Shown here one piece after another: positions 23,584 through 31,141 of a stretch of DNA of 45,368 bases. Positions within the stretch are counted from its first letter, which is position 1, and every line of letters begins with the position of its first letter. The DNA comes from Streptomyces sennicomposti. GTDB taxonomy: Bacteria > Actinomycetota > Actinomycetes > Streptomycetales > Streptomycetaceae. The position numbers were made by a program, and so were the translations under genes. Under the pieces are notes generated by a model. That model did no database searches, had not been told where the DNA came from, and saw only the letters and a list, made by a program, of their open reading frames with translations. Location of the stretch: the NCBI RefSeq assembly GCF_019890635.1, contig NZ_JAIOAB010000061.1, forward strand, positions 1 through 45,368, in the 5' to 3' direction.

Positions 23584-24678
23584 ATGACGCGGTTGATCGT
23601 CGCAGCAGGAGGAGGTGGCGACGCAGTCGCCGCCGCAATGCTTCATGCCGCCCTGTACGGCGACGACGACCAGGCGGTGATCCTCACCTACGCCTGGGAC
23701 CGTCTCCTGATCGACCCGATCCCGGGCCCACGAGGAGCGGACAACTTCTCGGGGCTAGAGCCGGTCACTCGCTCCGTCTGGTCGGTGCCGGCCACGGCCG
23801 AGCCGATCGCACCGGCAGGCTCCACACTCCCCCGCCTCGCGGCAGAGCTCCCACACACCGTCGCCCTGCTCGACCCGCACCACGGCGCCGAGGGCGTCAC
23901 ACGCCAGCTCGAAGAGCTCATCGACCATCTGGCCCCCGTGTCGGTCGATCTGCTGGACGTGGGTGGCGACATCCTCGCCCAGGGCGACGAGCCCACTCTC
24001 AAGAGCCCGCTCGCCGACGCCCTCACCCTCGCCGCGAGCTGCCAGGTCAACGCCGCGATCCGCTTGCTGGTCGCAGGCCCGGGACTGGACGGTGAAGTCT
24101 CACCCCACGACTTGCGCCCCCTCCTCGGCCCTCTCGTCCACAGCTTCACAGGCCGGGACGTGGAGTCGGTCGGCAGTGTTCTGGAGTGGCACCCCTCAGA
24201 GGCAACAGCGATGCTCGCGGCGACGGCCCGAGGGGCCCGCGGCATCTGCGAAATCCGGGACGCCGGCTTCGCCGTACCCCTCACCGACGAGGGGCCTACG
24301 GTTCACGAAGTCGACTTGGACGACGCCATCAGCCGCAACACCCTGGCCCGCGCCATCATGACGACGGCCACCCTGGACGAGGCCGAGGCGTACAGCCGCG
24401 AGATCTTCGGCTTCTCAGAAATCGACTACGAGCGCAACAAGGCGGCATGGCTGACCGAGCAGCCACCGACGAAGCTCGACCCTGACGACGTACTGTCCCG
24501 GCTCGACCAGTTCCAGCGTGAGGCGCGAGCCCGCGGAGTCACCCACACGACCTTCCGCCACATCACCGAAGCCCTGAACCTCAGCGGCTCTCACCGCGGT
24601 GAACTGCGTCAACTCCTGATCAGCAGCCGCCCAGAGCAGTACGCGGCGCCCTTGTGGCGCATCCCTGCCGACGACTGA
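23584..24678 (+). CDS. DUF1152-like protein
   Basis: The 364-residue protein begins MTRLIVAAGGGGDAVAAAML and contains DLLDVGGDILAQGDEPTLKS followed by PLADALTLAASCQV and AGPGLDGEVSPHDL. These are the glycine-rich and acidic motifs I associate with DUF1152. The fold looks nucleotide- or metal-binding; biochemical function is unknown. The start has no ribosome site, but TAATGT lies seven bases upstream (23571-23576), consistent with a leaderless transcript. It is divergent from the GntR gene and probably under its control. Confidence 0.75.
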   Translation: MTRLIVAAGGGGDAVAAAMLHAALYGDDDQAVILTYAWDRLLIDPIPGPRGADNFSGLEPVTRSVWSVPATAEPIAPAGSTLPRLAAELPHTVALLDPHHGAEGVTRQLEELIDHLAPVSVDLLDVGGDILAQGDEPTLKSPLADALTLAASCQVNAAIRLLVAGPGLDGEVSPHDLRPLLGPLVHSFTGRDVESVGSVLEWHPSEATAMLAATARGARGICEIRDAGFAVPLTDEGPTVHEVDLDDAISRNTLARAIMTTATLDEAEAYSREIFGFSEIDYERNKAAWLTEQPPTKLDPDDVLSRLDQFQREARARGVTHTTFRHITEALNLSGSHRGELRQLLISSRPEQYAAPLWRIPADD

Positions 24679-24725
24679 GTTACAACCTTCTTTACGGGTT
24701 CAAGGCGGCTCGCTCCGCTCACCGC

Positions 24726-24756
24726 GCGCAGGCCCGGCCCCCGGCCGGGCCTGCGC
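24726..24756 (+). terminator. Terminator after the DUF1152-like gene
   Basis: A 13-bp stem GCGCAGGCCCGGC/GCCGGGCCTGCGC with a 5-base loop lies 48 bp after the stop. Confidence 0.88.
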
Positions 24757-24882
24757 TCCTGTCTCCGCCCCGCTCCAGCCCGGCCGGCGCCCGTGCCGCG
24801 CTCTTGGTGATCAGCCACCTGACGTCAGAGGAGGGGTACGTCGTGGCTGGGGCGGTCGGCTCCACGGCTTTAGGCAGCCACG

Positions 24883-24989
24883 TTGGCGCGAGCCTCGAAG
24901 ATCATGGCCCCAACGTCGTGCTTTAGCGGGCAGGTCCACAGACTGCCCGACGCGCCGGAAGCTTACGGGGCCATGATCACTCGCGCCAA
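24883..24989. repeat. Nested three-stem inverted repeat upstream of the PARIS-like operon
   Basis: Three perfect stems are nested around one loop. TTGGCGCGAG (24883) pairs with CTCGCGCCAA (24980), ATCATGGCCCC (24901) with GGGGCCATGAT (24967), and CGGGCAG (24927) with CTGCCCG (24943). Weaker pairing continues outward (GGCTTT near 24866, AAAGCC near 25004). Stems are separated by internal loops, giving a ~107-nt rod. No open frame in 24679-25109 is convincing. It may be a structured RNA or a MITE-like relic. Confidence 0.75.
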
Positions 24990-25069
24990 AGCAGCTCCAG
25001 CCCAAAGCCGCTCCGCCGACCTCGCTGTGCAACACCTTCCCGATCAGGTGGACAACGGTGAGAGCACAG

Positions 25070-25091
25070 GTGAGAATGTGTGCCATCTCAC
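25070..25091. promoter_or_regulatory. Inverted repeat just before the ATPase start
   Basis: GTGAGA-N10-TCTCAC ends 18 bp before the GTG start of the ATPase gene. A further GTGAGA half-site is at 25058. It could be an operator or a small leader hairpin. Confidence 0.45.
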
Positions 25092-25109
25092 AGACCGTCA
25101 GGGGGAACA

Positions 25110-26447
25110 GTGAAGACGCCAAAACTGGTCGAGGTGTCCGTCACCAAATTGCTTGGCCGATTCGATCACACCGTCACTTTTCCCCCCGAAGACGAGTTTG
25201 TTATTCTCTACGGCCCCAACGGGATCGGGAAAACCCGCTTGCTGGAGTTGATTAGCAACACTTTCTCGTCCCGCATGGGGGCAATAGCGCGAACGCCGTT
25301 CGCCAACGCTATTTTCAAGTTCGAGGATGGCACGCGCCTCACCGTAGAGAACCCGCGCACTCTCACGCCCGAGAGCGACGTGCATCAGGAGTACGCCCTT
25401 CGCGTTTTTCTGGAGAAAGCGAACGGAGAAAGTGAGGAGTGGCTTTACTCGCGTGAACAACATGCCATGTCGCCAACTCGGTGGGCACGTTTGATCGACC
25501 AGTACACTCCAGCCCACTATGCGGGCGGTAATCGCTGGCTTGATCCAGAAACGGGCGAATCAGTCAGCCGCCAAGACATTGTGGACAGATATGCTCACAT
25601 GATCCCTTCGGAGCTACTGCCTTCTTCGTCATGCCCCGAAGCGATCAGGAATTTTCTACGTAGTTCCGACGTACACCTCATCGAGACTCAACGTCTACTT
25701 ACACGTACAGCTCCACCTCGCGAGCGAACACGAACAGAACCCTCAAACAAGATCACGGTTCAAGAATTTTCAGACGACTTCTCTCGCAGAATGCGTGAGG
25801 CTCTTGCGCAAAACTCCCGGACATCGCAGGAGTTGGACAGGACATTTCCACGCCGTCTACTTTCAGCTGGTTCACCACCGCCTGCGGCGACGGAAGAAGC
25901 CATCAGAACTCGCTACGATGAGCAGAGTCGCCTACGTAGCAGGCTAGCTGAGATTTCACTCCTCCAAGGGGCATCAGACCTGCCACTTCCGGATAAAAAG
26001 CTTGACCCCTCTCAACGGCTTGTCCTATGGACCTACCTTGATGACTCGGAACGGAAGCTTGCGACATTCGAGGACCTTCTGCGTCGCGTGCAATTGTTTA
26101 GAGATATCGTAAATTCTCGCTTCCAATTCAAGCAGTTGCATCTCAATCGAGATGGCTTCAACTTCGTTACCGATCTGGGGCAAGAGATTTCTGCCGAAGC
26201 CCTTTCGTCTGGCGAGCAGCATGAATTGGTTTTGGCGTACGATCTCCTTTTCAATGTGGCGGAGAGCGGCCTAGTTTTGATCGACGAGCCCGAAATCTCC
26301 CTTCACGTAGCCTGGCAGCAGGAGTTCCTTAACGACATTGCTCGGATCGCAAATACCGCATCGCTTCGGTTCATCGTGGCAACACACTCGCCCCAAATTA
26401 TTCACAAATGGAGGCGCCGTGCCGTGGCGCTCGGGGCGAACCTTTAA
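25110..26447 (+). CDS. PARIS-like ATPase (AriA-type, AAA/ABC-ATPase fold)
   Basis: The 445-residue protein has an ABC/OLD-type ATPase core. Walker A GPNGIGKT is at residues 35-42, signature LSSGEQ at 365-370, Walker B LVLIDEPE at 388-395 and switch His426 in ATHSPQII. A long helical insertion (about 110-340) separates the two halves, as in AAA_15/AAA_21 proteins. Followed by a DUF4435 gene, it matches AriA of the PARIS anti-phage system. There AriA forms a scaffold that holds AriB until a phage anti-restriction protein triggers release. The GTG at 25110 has AGGGGGAACA. Base composition and codons are clearly AT-richer than neighbours, indicating transfer. An OLD-like repair ATPase is the alternative. 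Confidence 0.8.
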   Translation: MKTPKLVEVSVTKLLGRFDHTVTFPPEDEFVILYGPNGIGKTRLLELISNTFSSRMGAIARTPFANAIFKFEDGTRLTVENPRTLTPESDVHQEYALRVFLEKANGESEEWLYSREQHAMSPTRWARLIDQYTPAHYAGGNRWLDPETGESVSRQDIVDRYAHMIPSELLPSSSCPEAIRNFLRSSDVHLIETQRLLTRTAPPRERTRTEPSNKITVQEFSDDFSRRMREALAQNSRTSQELDRTFPRRLLSAGSPPPAATEEAIRTRYDEQSRLRSRLAEISLLQGASDLPLPDKKLDPSQRLVLWTYLDDSERKLATFEDLLRRVQLFRDIVNSRFQFKQLHLNRDGFNFVTDLGQEISAEALSSGEQHELVLAYDLLFNVAESGLVLIDEPEISLHVAWQQEFLNDIARIANTASLRFIVATHSPQIIHKWRRRAVALGANL

Positions 26448-26477
26448 CTTCTGACTCTACTGGGGGGAGAGTTTAGA

Positions 26478-27332
26478 ATGCTTGATCTCTTGACGGCGGA
26501 CGACGTGCTCTCGCACGTCATGATGCTAGCGGCAACCAACGAGCTGTTGTACGTCTTGGTTGAGGGTTCGTCTGACTGTGGCGTCATCGACCCTCACATT
26601 AACGCTGAAACTTGCGAGACGCTTCCCGGTGGCGGAAAATCTGTCGTCATGGGAGCGGTAGAACTCGCACGCGAAGAGGGTTTCAATCGGCTTGCAGTGG
26701 CAGTAGATCTAGATTGGGCAGACCTCCTCTACCCGAGAACCAGCCACGACGATATCTTCTACACAGACTATTACGACATTGATGCCACCGTATTCTTCAG
26801 GGAGCAAAATGTCGTCAGAATTGCGTCGAACTTCGCCGATCGTTCTCAATTGAGAGCTCATGTCGCGAAGTCCGACTGTCGAACTCTGCACGAGATGGTC
26901 ACGCAAATCGCCTATCCTATAGGCGTGCTTCGCTTCATCTCCGAGAGGGAGCACCTACAATTGCACCTGAGGGAATTCCCTATTTCTGTGGTGCTCAATT
27001 CGGCAGGAAGCGGTATCGACTTCAATAGAATGATCGAGCTCGCCATCAAGCGTTCGCCGAGGTGTGTAATAACCAAGGAGGAGCTTGTTCGTCTATACAG
27101 AGAAGCAGATGCCGAAATTGGTGAGCCGGCACGCTACTGCTCAGGTCATGATCTGCTCACGGCATTGGCCATAGTCTTGTATCGTCATTGTGGCTCAAAA
27201 GCGTCAACGGACGCCATCGCTCGCGCTACAAGGGCCGCTTTCACGTGCTCAGATGTCAAAGAGTCCCCCTTTTTTCAAAGCATGAGCGCATGGGGTGAGC
27301 GCGGCGGGAGAGAAATCCTTTCTTGTCTCTAG
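26478..27332 (+). CDS. PARIS-like effector (AriB-type, DUF4435/TOPRIM)
   Basis: The 284-residue protein has DUF4435 motifs: LLYVLVEGSSDCGVI with the TOPRIM glutamate at Glu29, LAVAVDLDWAD with Asp77/Asp79, and FYTDYYDIDATVF at residues 94-106. The motifs GGGKSVVM and VLRFISEREHLQL also fit. In PARIS, AriB is the toxic TOPRIM nuclease that cuts tRNA after release from AriA, causing abortive infection. All catalytic acidic residues are present, so it looks active. The ATG at 26478 has GGGGGGAGAG; the 30-bp gap to the ATPase indicates one operon. It is as AT-rich as its partner. Confidence 0.8.
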   Translation: MLDLLTADDVLSHVMMLAATNELLYVLVEGSSDCGVIDPHINAETCETLPGGGKSVVMGAVELAREEGFNRLAVAVDLDWADLLYPRTSHDDIFYTDYYDIDATVFFREQNVVRIASNFADRSQLRAHVAKSDCRTLHEMVTQIAYPIGVLRFISEREHLQLHLREFPISVVLNSAGSGIDFNRMIELAIKRSPRCVITKEELVRLYREADAEIGEPARYCSGHDLLTALAIVLYRHCGSKASTDAIARATRAAFTCSDVKESPFFQSMSAWGERGGREILSCL

Positions 27333-27581
27333 TCTTGGTTCGGAGTGTCCCAAGGGTAGGGTCGGAACGGAAATCGGTTACCCAGCATCGCGCAGATCGA
27401 CTTGACTACATCTACGTCTTCACCGCCAAGTCCGAAGAGTGTCGAATGCGTCGATCGACACCCCCAGGCGGCAGCCCCACTGGCAGCCCCGGAAGATCTC
27501 TACCGCTTGTTGGCCTATATGACATCCACGGCTGACATCAACGACGCGTCCGTAATTGGCCCAGGACTCCTGCGGTCGGTC

Positions 27582-28595
27582 TCAGGCTGCTGTCTGAACC
27601 GCTCCTAGAAACTCGGTCCACGAGGGCGCCTTTTGGCCGGGCAGGGCGTGGTTCAGGCTGAGTTGCAGTGTGCGGCGCAGGGGATGGGGGGACTGCATGA
27701 TTGCGTCATTCCGGGCCGCGAGGCGGGCGAGTTCGGCCGGGGTGGGCAGTCGGTCGCTCTTGGCTCCGTTGCAGGTTGCATGCGCGGGGGCAAGGTTCCA
27801 CAGGGCGTCCAGATCTGGCCCGTGCCAAGAGCCGACGCTGTCGAAGCGATGCATCAGGGAGAACGGGAAGACGTGGTCGACGGCTATGGCTTCCCCCGGG
27901 GCCAGAACATCGCCGCAGATCAGACAGCGGCCGTGTTGAAAACCGACCGTGGCGTCAACGATGCCGGTCACCGAGCGGCGTCGGCGTTTGTCGGTGATCT
28001 TAAGGGTGTCCCAGTCGACCGTGACACCCTCCTCGACGAGGCTGCGCCCGACGCCGGCAGCGAAGGAGCTCTCCACGATGCTCCAGCGCGCGCCCAACTC
28101 CGCGGCCAGGCCTGATGCTTGCTCCGACTGCGCCAGTCGCAGCAGGTCAGGAGTCAGACGCACGACACGCTGCCGTCCCATCCCTGCCAGCTCGTAGAAG
28201 GTGTGGGGCACCGCAGTTTCACCGCGGAGATTGTGGAACTTCTGCATCACCATCATCGGCATGGAACGCACTGCGGCTGCCAGCAGACGCTCGGTGGGCC
28301 GGCCGGCCTCCAGCGTCGCCGCTCTCTCCTGCTTAGCGACGGTGAGGAAGTCTTTCTCGCCCAGCTCCACCGTCTGCGGCGCCTGCGGGCCCTGGGCCAA
28401 ATGCTGCACCAGGCCCAGGCTGTAGGCAGCGGCGAGCTCGGCAAGGGAGATCTCCTCTCGCCCGGTCCGCCCGAACTCCAGCAGGGCCTGCCCGAGAGCG
28501 AACTTGTAGGTGCGCGAGTTGGCCCCCATCAGCACTGCCAACCGCCACGACGCGCGCGCCGAGGAATCCTGGGCGTAGAACTCGCGCCCGCTCAC
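27582..28595 (-). CDS. HNH endonuclease-domain protein
   Basis: The 337-residue protein has a helical N-terminal ~220 residues of unknown fold and a C-terminal HNH nuclease. The nuclease shows zinc/structural CLIC (Cys224, Cys227), catalytic VDHVFP (Asp240-His241), Asn267 in ALWNLAPAH, His272, and CNGAKSDRLP (Cys275 to Lys279). The GTG at 28595 overlaps the methyltransferase stop as GTGA, with AAGGGGGGCGA ahead, so it is translated after that gene. The N-terminal domain may recognise a substrate or partner. The 249 bp between its stop and the convergent PARIS-like operon hold no gene. A defence or competition role is inferred from position. Confidence 0.82.
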   Translation of the reverse strand: MSGREFYAQDSSARASWRLAVLMGANSRTYKFALGQALLEFGRTGREEISLAELAAAYSLGLVQHLAQGPQAPQTVELGEKDFLTVAKQERAATLEAGRPTERLLAAAVRSMPMMVMQKFHNLRGETAVPHTFYELAGMGRQRVVRLTPDLLRLAQSEQASGLAAELGARWSIVESSFAAGVGRSLVEEGVTVDWDTLKITDKRRRRSVTGIVDATVGFQHGRCLICGDVLAPGEAIAVDHVFPFSLMHRFDSVGSWHGPDLDALWNLAPAHATCNGAKSDRLPTPAELARLAARNDAIMQSPHPLRRTLQLSLNHALPGQKAPSWTEFLGAVQTAA

Positions 28596-29248
28596 TCGCC
28601 CCCCTTGCGCAGGACAACCGTCTGCCACCACACCTCGGCACGGCCAAGCCGGTCCGCGCCCTTTTCTACCAGTCGCACCAACCGCAACGCCGCTCGCTCC
28701 CCGTCCCGCACGATCTCCTCCGCGGGCACATCGAACATCACCCGGTCTGTCGGCGGGACTCCGCGCCGAAGCAAGACGACCAGCAGCCCCGCCGGAGCCA
28801 GCAGCGTGGCCAGCCGCTCCATCGCCTGCCCACGCTCGGCCGGCGCCAGGTGCATCCACACAGCCGACAGCAGCACCAGCTCAAAAGGCCCTTGCAGGTG
28901 GGACAGTGCGGGCAGCGAGTCCTCGACCCAACGGACGTCCTCCCGCGGGTTGAGGCTCTGCGCGACCTCCCGAAGCTCACGGACCGGCTCCGCCGCCACC
29001 ACCTGGTAACCGCGCCGTGCGAGTGCCACGGCGTCCCGCCCAGTGCCAGCACCTACGTCCAGCACCTTCGCCGGCGCCCGCGGAAGCAGATCCAAAACCC
29101 CGCCATGCACTTCCTCGAAGGTGACGCTCCCGTACCTCTGCCCCAGCAATTCGGCGCGCTGCGCGTAGTAAGGCTGGACGCCCGCAGCGGGCTGGCCCAC
29201 CGTCGACGACTCCCCGAGGTGAGGGAAGTTCTCGCCTGTACCAACCAT
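28592..29248 (-). CDS. Class I SAM-dependent methyltransferase coupled to the HNH gene
   Basis: The 218-residue Rossmann-fold methyltransferase has motif I KVLDVGAGTGRDAVALARRG (residues 61-80), the acidic/post-I segment VVAAEPVRE and LVLLSAVWMHLAPAERGQAM. It lacks the (N/D)PP(Y/F) motif of DNA amino-methyltransferases and the PC motif of cytosine-C5 enzymes, so it is not a classical restriction-modification partner. Small molecules, RNA or protein are more likely targets. The ATG at 29248 is preceded by GAGG. Its stop overlaps the HNH start. It is the last gene before attR; 29249-29457 shows nothing else. Confidence 0.82.
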   Translation of the reverse strand: MVGTGENFPHLGESSTVGQPAAGVQPYYAQRAELLGQRYGSVTFEEVHGGVLDLLPRAPAKVLDVGAGTGRDAVALARRGYQVVAAEPVRELREVAQSLNPREDVRWVEDSLPALSHLQGPFELVLLSAVWMHLAPAERGQAMERLATLLAPAGLLVVLLRRGVPPTDRVMFDVPAEEIVRDGERAALRLVRLVEKGADRLGRAEVWWQTVVLRKGGE

Positions 29249-29457
29249 GGCCTCAACCTACGGGACCGCACCGACAACGGCCGACGCATGAAGACGAAGG
29301 GTGGGTGCGGAGTCATTCGGCACCCCGGCAGACGTGCCAGAACTGTGTCAGGTCGTGCGGAAAGCCACGGGGAACACCGAGGAATGCAAGCCGCGGACGT
29401 CAGGCGTGGACACCGTTACGCCGCAGGTCAGCAAGCTTCCCGCCCCGGAAGCACCCA

Positions 29458-29504
29458 AGCTTCCCAAGCTGAGAGCGCGAGTTCGATTCTCGTCACCCGC
29501 TCTT
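29458..29504 (+). repeat. attR: 47-bp copy of the tRNA-Gly 3' end
   Basis: The segment is identical to 21885-21931. It lacks the 5' half of the tRNA, so it is not a functional gene. Confidence 0.93.
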
Positions 29505-29510
29505 CTTGAA

Positions 29511-29533
29511 GCCCCAGGTCAGCGGCCTGGGGC
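29511..29533 (+). terminator. Hairpin following attR
   Basis: GCCCCAGG/CCTGGGGC with a 7-base loop and a following T-run resembles the hairpin after the intact tRNA. It is probably the original tRNA-Gly terminator displaced by the island. 29534-29711 holds no gene. Confidence 0.8.
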
Positions 29534-29711
29534 TTGTTTTATGGGAGAGCTGTTGCCGCGTTTTGCGAGGACTCCCCGTAACCCGAGATCGGGCACACAG
29601 AGGGCACGCGCGCTTTGAGGGGGCGCCCTCATCACGTCGTGGCATGGCTCTGACCCGCGCTTTCGCATAGGTGAGCCGGAAGCGGGCTCTCAGCCTCCTG
29701 TCCGGGGGACG

Positions 29712-29843
29712 CCCGTCCCGCACGCCCTTCGCCGTGGGTGGGGCAGGCACAATTCCCTTGTGGCGATGGGTACTTGGTCACCGGAGGCCCTGTTTCAGAG
29801 TGGGAGGTCGTCGGGGAGTACCCGGAACGCCTTGTAGCGGCCC
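29712..29843. repeat. Repeat copy A, overlapping the vapC-like 3' end
   Basis: The ~130-bp segment is about 90 percent identical to 30926-31053, with a 4-base length difference. Its right half encodes the last ~16 codons of the PIN-domain gene. Confidence 0.88.
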
Positions 29844-30238
29844 AACGGGCGTACGGCCCGGAAGTCTCGTCGGTCGAGGGTGAGGATCGCGTCCGTGTCG
29901 TAGTCGGCGGCGAGCGCCACGTTCACCGCGTCGGCGAGGTCGAGGTCCAGCGCGCGGTAGCGGACACGGACGGACTGGGCCGCGCCCAGGTGGTCCTCCG
30001 TGATCTCCGGCATGACGACACGACCCCGCCCCATCCAGCGCCGCAGGTCGTCGACCGCGCTCAGGGCGGCTTCCCTGCCGAGCTCACGCGTCGCCACGTG
30101 ATCCAGTTCGGCCAGCAGAAGCGGGGACATGACCAGCAGGCCCGCCGCCATGATCGCCTCGTTCGCCGCCCGGTGTTCCGGATGAGCCGAGTCCAGGGCC
30201 GCCAGAAGGCCGGACGTATCGGCGATGACGACGATCAC
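29795..30238 (-). CDS. PIN-domain toxin (VapC-type)
   Basis: The 147-residue PIN ribonuclease starts MIVVIADTSGLLAALDSAHP with the first catalytic Asp (ADTSG). Glu in LLLAELDHV and the Asp cluster DLDLADAVNVALAADYDTDAI then ILTLDRRDF complete the four-acid site. VapC toxins cut tRNA or rRNA when freed from antitoxin. The GTG start at 30238 overlaps the antitoxin stop as GTGA. The C-terminus, FRVLPDDLPL, lies in a duplicated segment. Confidence 0.88.
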   Translation of the reverse strand: MIVVIADTSGLLAALDSAHPEHRAANEAIMAAGLLVMSPLLLAELDHVATRELGREAALSAVDDLRRWMGRGRVVMPEITEDHLGAAQSVRVRYRALDLDLADAVNVALAADYDTDAILTLDRRDFRAVRPLGRYKAFRVLPDDLPL

Positions 30239-30501
30239 CCGGCGGATCCGGAATCCGAGCCGGTCTCACGCCGGACGGCTTCCGCCACCGTGTCGCGGAC
30301 CTCCGACTTGGACAGGGTGCTGCCCGGTCCCTCGAAGGTACGGGAGAACAGCGGCTCGTCCCAGACCCGGTTCGCCATGGCCGCGAGGTGGATGCCCTGG
30401 CGGATGATCTCGGCCTCGCTTATCCCCCGGCGCTTGGCCGCCTCCTTGATGATGGCCAGGTCCTCGGGGTCGGCGTAGACGTTGGTGCGCTTCAGGGACA
30501 T
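30235..30501 (-). CDS. Ribbon-helix-helix antitoxin (VapB-type)
   Basis: The 88-residue protein starts MSLKRTNVYADPEDLAIIKE, followed by AAKRRGISEAEIIRQGIHLA, a ribbon-helix-helix DNA-binding domain. The tail (residues ~45-88) would wrap the toxin. The ATG at 30501 is preferred over that at 30519. It has no ribosome site but TACACT (30513-30508 on the minus strand) ends six bases ahead, suggesting a leaderless message. It is coupled to the toxin gene by a 4-base overlap. Confidence 0.85.
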   Translation of the reverse strand: MSLKRTNVYADPEDLAIIKEAAKRRGISEAEIIRQGIHLAAMANRVWDEPLFSRTFEGPGSTLSKSEVRDTVAEAVRRETGSDSGSAG

Positions 30502-30524
30502 GTACCAAGTGTAGTCCATGTACC
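30499..30524. promoter_or_regulatory. Candidate autoregulatory operator of the vapBC-like pair
   Basis: CATGTACC occurs twice, at 30499-30506 and 30517-30524, spaced 18 bp (nearly two helical turns) around the putative -10 box. Tandem copies suit ribbon-helix-helix dimers. Confidence 0.5.
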
Positions 30525-30925
30525 GGATTGGTGTATGCGACGTATCTTCCCCCCGCCCCTTCGCCGAGGACCAGCCGAGCCGACCTCGCAGGCTCCGTCC
30601 AGGTGCCGGAATGTTTCCTGGGGAGAGGGGCAGCGTCCGCGTGGTAAGCGCCGTCTCCGCAAGGTCCCCGGCTCAGGCCTTCTCCGCACTCACGCGTGGC
30701 TGCTCGGCAGTGAGCAGCCCGACGTCTTCCACGTCCGACGTCGGAATCGTCACCCGGCAGGGTGGTGCCCGGGTCTTCTGAGCGCCTGGTCTGGTTCGCG
30801 GGTGAGTGTCTGGCTGTGCGACAAGGCCCGACGCACGGCAGCAGACGATCGCGGACGTCTGTGGGCCGTCACAGCAGGCAGGAGGGCCGCGGGTCAGCAG
30901 AGCAGCTGTCGGCAGAAGGCCGGCA
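30525..30925. other. Non-coding or decayed stretch
   Basis: No convincing gene on either strand. A minus frame ending around 30673 reads VTIPTSDVEDVGLLTAEQPR then VSAEKA, which looks like a coding C-terminus without a body, so this may be gene debris. Confidence 0.4.
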
Positions 30926-31053
30926 CCCGTCCCGCACGCCCTTCGCCGTGGGCGGGGCACAATTCCCTTGTGGCGGTGGGTATTTTGCCGCCGAAAGCCC
31001 TGCTTCAGAGTGGGAGGGCGTCGGGGAGTGCCCGGAACGCCTTGTGGCGGCCC
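30926..31053. repeat. Repeat copy B, detached 3' end of a vapC-like gene
   Basis: It is the second copy of the 130-bp repeat. It contains the sequence for the PIN protein C-terminus but no PIN domain, so it is a fragment from duplication or from loss of a second toxin gene. Confidence 0.85.
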
Positions 31054-31141
31054 GATCCCCGGCAACCCCCAGGGCGAGAAGGAGCCCGGGTCCGCCGATG
31101 GCCTTCGGGGCCGGGCACGCGCAGGTGGAGGGCGACAACCG

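Larger units (their letters stand above)
21932..29504. mobile_element. 7.6-kb genomic island in tRNA-Gly, no integrase seen
   Basis: The element is bounded by the 47-bp direct repeats. Contents from left to right are HATPase, CxxC miniprotein, GntR regulator, DUF1152-like protein, nested inverted repeat, PARIS-like ATPase and TOPRIM pair, and an HNH nuclease-methyltransferase pair. A KorSA-like GntR repressor with repeated operators recalls Streptomyces integrative elements (AICEs). No integrase, excisionase, rep or tra gene is present. It is therefore a remnant, or an element mobilised in trans. Confidence 0.85.

Noticed and set aside
24811..25122. Small ORFs on both strands in the gap before the PARIS-like operon
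   Set aside because: They arise from the nested inverted repeat, lack ribosome sites and resemble no family.
27582..29248. Classical type II restriction-modification system
   Set aside because: The methyltransferase has no DNA-methyltransferase target motif, so modification of the HNH target sequence is not supported.
29458..29504. Second tRNA-Gly gene
   Set aside because: Only the 3' 47 bp are present; no D-arm or 5' acceptor strand, so it is an att site.
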